In this document: positions 6,445-8,840 of the stretch, piece by piece
Layout: the number at the start of each line of letters is the position of its first letter
Numbering within the stretch: the stretch's first letter is position 1
DNA from: an uncultured Alphaproteobacteria bacterium
Lineage (GTDB): Bacteria; Pseudomonadota; Alphaproteobacteria; Reyranellales; Reyranellaceae
Length of the DNA: 8,840 nt
NCBI GenBank assembly: GCA_903929895.1
Contig: CAIYWM010000864.1
Location: 1-8,840, forward strand
Direction of reading: 5' to 3'
Notes under the pieces: generated by a model
What the model was told of the DNA's origin: nothing
Seen by the model: only the letters and a program-made list of their open reading frames with translations
Database searches by the model: none
Made by a program: the position numbers and the translations under genes

Positions 6445-7791
6445 ATGATTCCATCCTGGCCGCGGGACGACCGCATCCACGTCGCCAACGTCCGCATCCC
6501 GTCGCAGGTGCTGGCGGAGGGTGCCCCCGGTCTCGCCGACGAGGACGGGCTGGTGACGCTCGACCTGGTGATCGAGCGCGGGCACGTCGGCGCGCTGTTG
6601 CCGGCCGGGTCGCTCGTGGATGGTGCTGGCTGCGATGCCGATGGCGGCATGCTGCTGCCGCCCTTCGCCGACCTGCACGCGCATCTCGATAAGGGCCACA
6701 TCTTCCCGCGGGCGCGCAATCCCGAGGGCACGCTGGCCGGTGCCCGCGCCGCGACGCGCGCCGATACCGAGCGGCATTGGCGCGAGGAGGATGTGGAGGC
6801 GCGTTTCGAGTTCGCGCTGGAATGCGCCTATGCCCATGGTACCGGCGCGGTCCGCACGCACATCGACTGCTTCGTGCCGGGCCAGGCCGAAGTGAGCTTC
6901 GCGGTGTTCCGCCGGCTGCGCGAGCGGTGGGCCGGGCGCATGGTCGTCGAGGCGGCGGCGCTGGTCAGCACCGACCTCTACGACACGCCGGAGAACGGCG
7001 CGCTGGTCGATCTCATCGTGGAGTCGGGTGCGCGGCTGGGCGGCATCACCTACCGGCTGGATCCTGGCGAGGACCCGCTCCTCCTCGACCGGCGGCTCGA
7101 CCGGCTGCTGGGGCTGGCAAAAGCGCGCCGGCTCGATGTCGACCTGCATGTCGACGAGAACGGCGCGCCGTCCTCGACGACGCTCGCCCAGGTCGCCGAG
7201 GCGGTGATGCGAAACGCCTATGAGGGCCATGTCGTGTGCGGTCACTGCTGCAGCATGTCGATGCAGGACGAGCCCACCTACAGGCGCACCATCGGACTCG
7301 CGCGCGATGCGGGTCTCACCATCGTCAGCCTGCCGATGGTCAATCAGTTCCTGCAGGGCCGGATCGATGGCGGCGGTACGCCGCGCTGGCGAGGCATCCC
7401 GCTGTTGCACGAGCTGAAGGCGGCCGGTGTGAACGTGGCGCTGGCCAGCGACAATTGTCGCGACCCGTATCATGCGTTCGGAGACCACGACATGATCGAG
7501 GTGTTCGGCGCGGGTGTGCGCATCGGGCATCTCGAGGCCGAGCTCGATCGCTGGCCCTCCTCGGTGACGACGGTGCCGGCCGCGGTGCTGGGTGTGCCCG
7601 AGGGCGGGCGCATCCGACCCGGCGGCCCGGCCGACTTCCAGCTGTTCGGCGCACGCGACTACAGCGAGCTTCTGGCGCGGCGCCAGCCCGACCGGCTGGT
7701 GATCCGCGGCGGAAGGCGCATCGACGCTGTGCTGCCCGACTACCGCAAGCTCGACCGTGTCGTCGCGCGCAGCAAGGCCATCGCCACTTAG
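6445..7791 (+). CDS. Cytosine-deaminase-like metal-dependent amidohydrolase
   Basis: A 448-aa TIM-barrel amidohydrolase most like CodA cytosine deaminase. Expected metal ligands are His78 and His80 (DLHAHLDKG, 76-84), His235 (LHVDENG, with catalytic-type Glu238), His267 (CGHCC) and Asp336 (LASDN). The gap His235-His267 is 32 residues, the same as His214-His246 of E. coli CodA as I recall it, and DNCRDPY aligns with the CodA segment DDVFDPW. The cytosine-recognising positions differ: CodA Gln156 appears to be Ser/Thr (ALVSTDL), Asp314 is Asn337 and Trp319 is Tyr342. It should therefore hydrolyse a C-N bond of another substrate, either a ring-amide/amino heterocycle or a linear amide or formamide pathway product. 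It starts 10 bases after the Mo subunit and is followed by the dioxygenase. Family is fairly sure, substrate unknown. Confidence 0.88.
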   Translation: MIPSWPRDDRIHVANVRIPSQVLAEGAPGLADEDGLVTLDLVIERGHVGALLPAGSLVDGAGCDADGGMLLPPFADLHAHLDKGHIFPRARNPEGTLAGARAATRADTERHWREEDVEARFEFALECAYAHGTGAVRTHIDCFVPGQAEVSFAVFRRLRERWAGRMVVEAAALVSTDLYDTPENGALVDLIVESGARLGGITYRLDPGEDPLLLDRRLDRLLGLAKARRLDVDLHVDENGAPSSTTLAQVAEAVMRNAYEGHVVCGHCCSMSMQDEPTYRRTIGLARDAGLTIVSLPMVNQFLQGRIDGGGTPRWRGIPLLHELKAAGVNVALASDNCRDPYHAFGDHDMIEVFGAGVRIGHLEAELDRWPSSVTTVPAAVLGVPEGGRIRPGGPADFQLFGARDYSELLARRQPDRLVIRGGRRIDAVLPDYRKLDRVVARSKAIAT

Positions 7792-7792
7792 T

Positions 7793-7798
7793 GAGGAG
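7793..7798 (+). promoter_or_regulatory. Strong ribosome binding site for the NicX-like dioxygenase
   Basis: GAGGAG followed by a 7-base spacer to ATG 7806. It is the clearest Shine-Dalgarno sequence in the window and fixes this start against the in-frame open sequence reaching back to 7236 inside the amidohydrolase. The genes upstream mostly rely on overlaps, so this gene may be translated more independently. Confidence 0.8.
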
Positions 7799-7805
7799 AA
7801 GCGAC

Positions 7806-8789
7806 ATGTTCACCAACGGCCAGCATGCTGCGTGGCACCATGTCTTGGGACTCTGCAAGCTGCACGAGGGTGAGACGGCCATCGTTCTGGGCGCCCAGGG
7901 CGTCGACACGCGCTACCGCGCCATCGCCCTGCAGGTAGCGCGCGAGCGCGGTGCAGCCGCAGCCTATCTCGAAGTCGAGAACGCCAACCGCCTGCCGTCG
8001 ACCGCGCTCGCGGCGCTTCGCGACGCCGACTTCGTGGTCGATCTCTCGCACAGCCACGATCCGGAGATACGGCGTCTCGCACCTTATGGTACGCGCACGC
8101 TGGTCGTGCTCGAGCCGCCGGAGATTCTTGAGCGCATGCTGCCCTGCGAGGCCGACAAGGGCCGCGTCGTGCATGCCCAGGCCTGTATCAGGGCCTCGAA
8201 GAGCATGCGTGTGTCCACTGCAGCGGGCACGGACTTCGAGGTGCGGCTGGGTGAACTGTCGGGCAACTGCCAGTACGGGTTCTCGGACGAGCCCGGCCAT
8301 TGGGACCAGTGGCCGGGTGCCTTCGTGACGACCTACGGTAACGAGGGCTCGGCCAACGGCACCGTTGTGATCGCCGAGGGCGATATGATCTTCCCTCAGA
8401 AGGAATATGTCCGCACTTCCATCACGCTCCGGATCGAAGGGGGATATATCCGTGCGATCGAGGGTGGTGTCGACGCCATGCTGCTCAAAGCGACGCTCGA
8501 TTCCTACGCCAACCCCGAGGTGTTCGCCGTCTCACATCTCGGCTGGGGGCTCAGCCGCAACTCGCGATGGGATGCACTGGGCTTCTACGACAAGAAGGAT
8601 ATCGAGGGGCAGGACGGCCGCGGACACTACGGCAATTTCCTTTTCTCGACCGGCCCCAATCTCTCGGGAGGCGGCACGCGCCGCGCACCACTGCATCTGG
8701 ATATCCCGCTGCGCGACGCCACGGTCTGGCTCGACGACCGCCAGGTGGTGAAGGCAGGCGAGGTGCTGGCGCCAGAGCAAAGAGCCTAG
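7806..8789 (+). CDS. Probable 2,5-dihydroxypyridine 5,6-dioxygenase (NicX-like)
   Basis: A 327-aa protein of the NicX family, which is related in fold to M29 (AmpS-type) aminopeptidases. NicX uses Fe(II) and O2 to open 2,5-dihydroxypyridine to N-formylmaleamate in the cytoplasm. The start ATG 7806 is fixed by a strong ribosome binding site. In the C-terminal domain, His244 (VSHLGWG), His297 and Asp299 (LHLDIPL) match in order and spacing (53 residues, then 2) the Fe ligands I recall for Pseudomonas putida NicX (His265, His318, Asp320). The surrounding segments GHYGNF and GGGTRRAPLHLD also look family-typical. It is slightly shorter than NicX (about 350 aa). It is the last gene of the operon, placed where the ring-cleavage step would be expected after two hydroxylations. 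A different dihydroxylated N-heterocycle as substrate, or a peptidase-like role, cannot be excluded from sequence alone. Confidence 0.8.
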   Translation: MFTNGQHAAWHHVLGLCKLHEGETAIVLGAQGVDTRYRAIALQVARERGAAAAYLEVENANRLPSTALAALRDADFVVDLSHSHDPEIRRLAPYGTRTLVVLEPPEILERMLPCEADKGRVVHAQACIRASKSMRVSTAAGTDFEVRLGELSGNCQYGFSDEPGHWDQWPGAFVTTYGNEGSANGTVVIAEGDMIFPQKEYVRTSITLRIEGGYIRAIEGGVDAMLLKATLDSYANPEVFAVSHLGWGLSRNSRWDALGFYDKKDIEGQDGRGHYGNFLFSTGPNLSGGGTRRAPLHLDIPLRDATVWLDDRQVVKAGEVLAPEQRA

Positions 8790-8813
8790 CAAGAGGTTCC
8801 CAATCGGGGGCGT

Positions 8814-8840
8814 TTACTCGACGAAGGCCTTTTCGACGAC
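8814..8840 (-). CDS. Possible C-terminal end of a convergent gene
   Basis: Read on the minus strand, the window edge gives eight sense codons (VVEKAFVE) followed by TAA at 8816-8814. The codons look normal for this genome, and a convergent gene would explain why the operon ends here. Only eight residues are visible, so neither the existence of the gene nor its function can be settled. The 24 bases between the dioxygenase stop and this stop contain only a 3-bp CCC-AATC-GGG stem and no T-run. Confidence 0.3.
   Translation of the reverse strand, partial: VVEKAFVE

Noticed and set aside
7236..7805. Extended N-terminus for the NicX-like protein
   Set aside because: The extra 190 residues are Arg-rich shadow sequence inside the amidohydrolase. 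The strong ribosome binding site directly precedes ATG 7806.
7806..8789. M29 aminopeptidase
   Set aside because: Annotation pipelines may give this name because of the shared fold, but the H-53-H-2-D arrangement and the operon fit the NicX dioxygenase better.
8797..8813. Rho-independent terminator after the last gene
   Set aside because: Only a CCC/GGG stem of 3 bp with a 4-base loop is present and no run of T follows.

Overview
The window is a high-GC, almost gap-free stretch of bacterial DNA with all confidently called genes on the + strand. Codon usage, gene families and the abundance of 1-4 nt gene overlaps suggest a soil or water proteobacterium, most likely an alphaproteobacterium (Bradyrhizobium/Reyranella-like). 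This placement is an impression from style, not from a marker gene.

Layout. Positions 1-104 hold the last 33 codons of a gene, probably the periplasmic binding protein of an ABC importer. Its permease (111-881) and ATPase (886-1647) follow and belong to the nitrate/sulfonate/taurine/thiamine-precursor importer class. Next come an FAD-dependent aromatic-ring monooxygenase (1647-2771) and a complete three-subunit molybdenum hydroxylase of the xanthine dehydrogenase/CoxMSL family: FAD subunit 2768-3613, 2x[2Fe-2S] subunit 3610-4083, Mo-cofactor subunit 4080-6434. A cytosine-deaminase-like metal-dependent amidohydrolase (6445-7791) and a protein with the metal-ligand pattern of 2,5-dihydroxypyridine 5,6-dioxygenase (NicX type, 7806-8789) follow. 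The last bases (8814-8840) may be the C-terminal end of a convergent minus-strand gene.

How the genes fit together. The spacing (1, 4, 4 and 4 nt overlaps, then 10 and 14 nt gaps) makes this one transcription unit. The enzyme set reads as uptake and breakdown of an N-heteroaromatic compound. The importer brings in a small soluble substrate, the Mo hydroxylase adds a water-derived OH next to the ring nitrogen, and the flavin monooxygenase adds a second OH, perhaps with loss of a side chain. The NicX-like dioxygenase then opens the resulting dihydroxypyridine. This parallels the aerobic nicotinate/picolinate/nicotine routes that converge on 2,5-dihydroxypyridine. Two things do not match the textbook nic cluster. 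The hydroxylase has a separate FAD subunit (NicAB does not), and a CodA-like amidohydrolase with an altered substrate pocket sits between hydroxylase and dioxygenase, while no deformylase, maleamate amidase or maleate isomerase is visible. The actual substrate is not known from the sequence. No RNA gene, mobile element, CRISPR array, regulator gene or convincing terminator was seen, and no gap longer than about 25 bases lies between genes.
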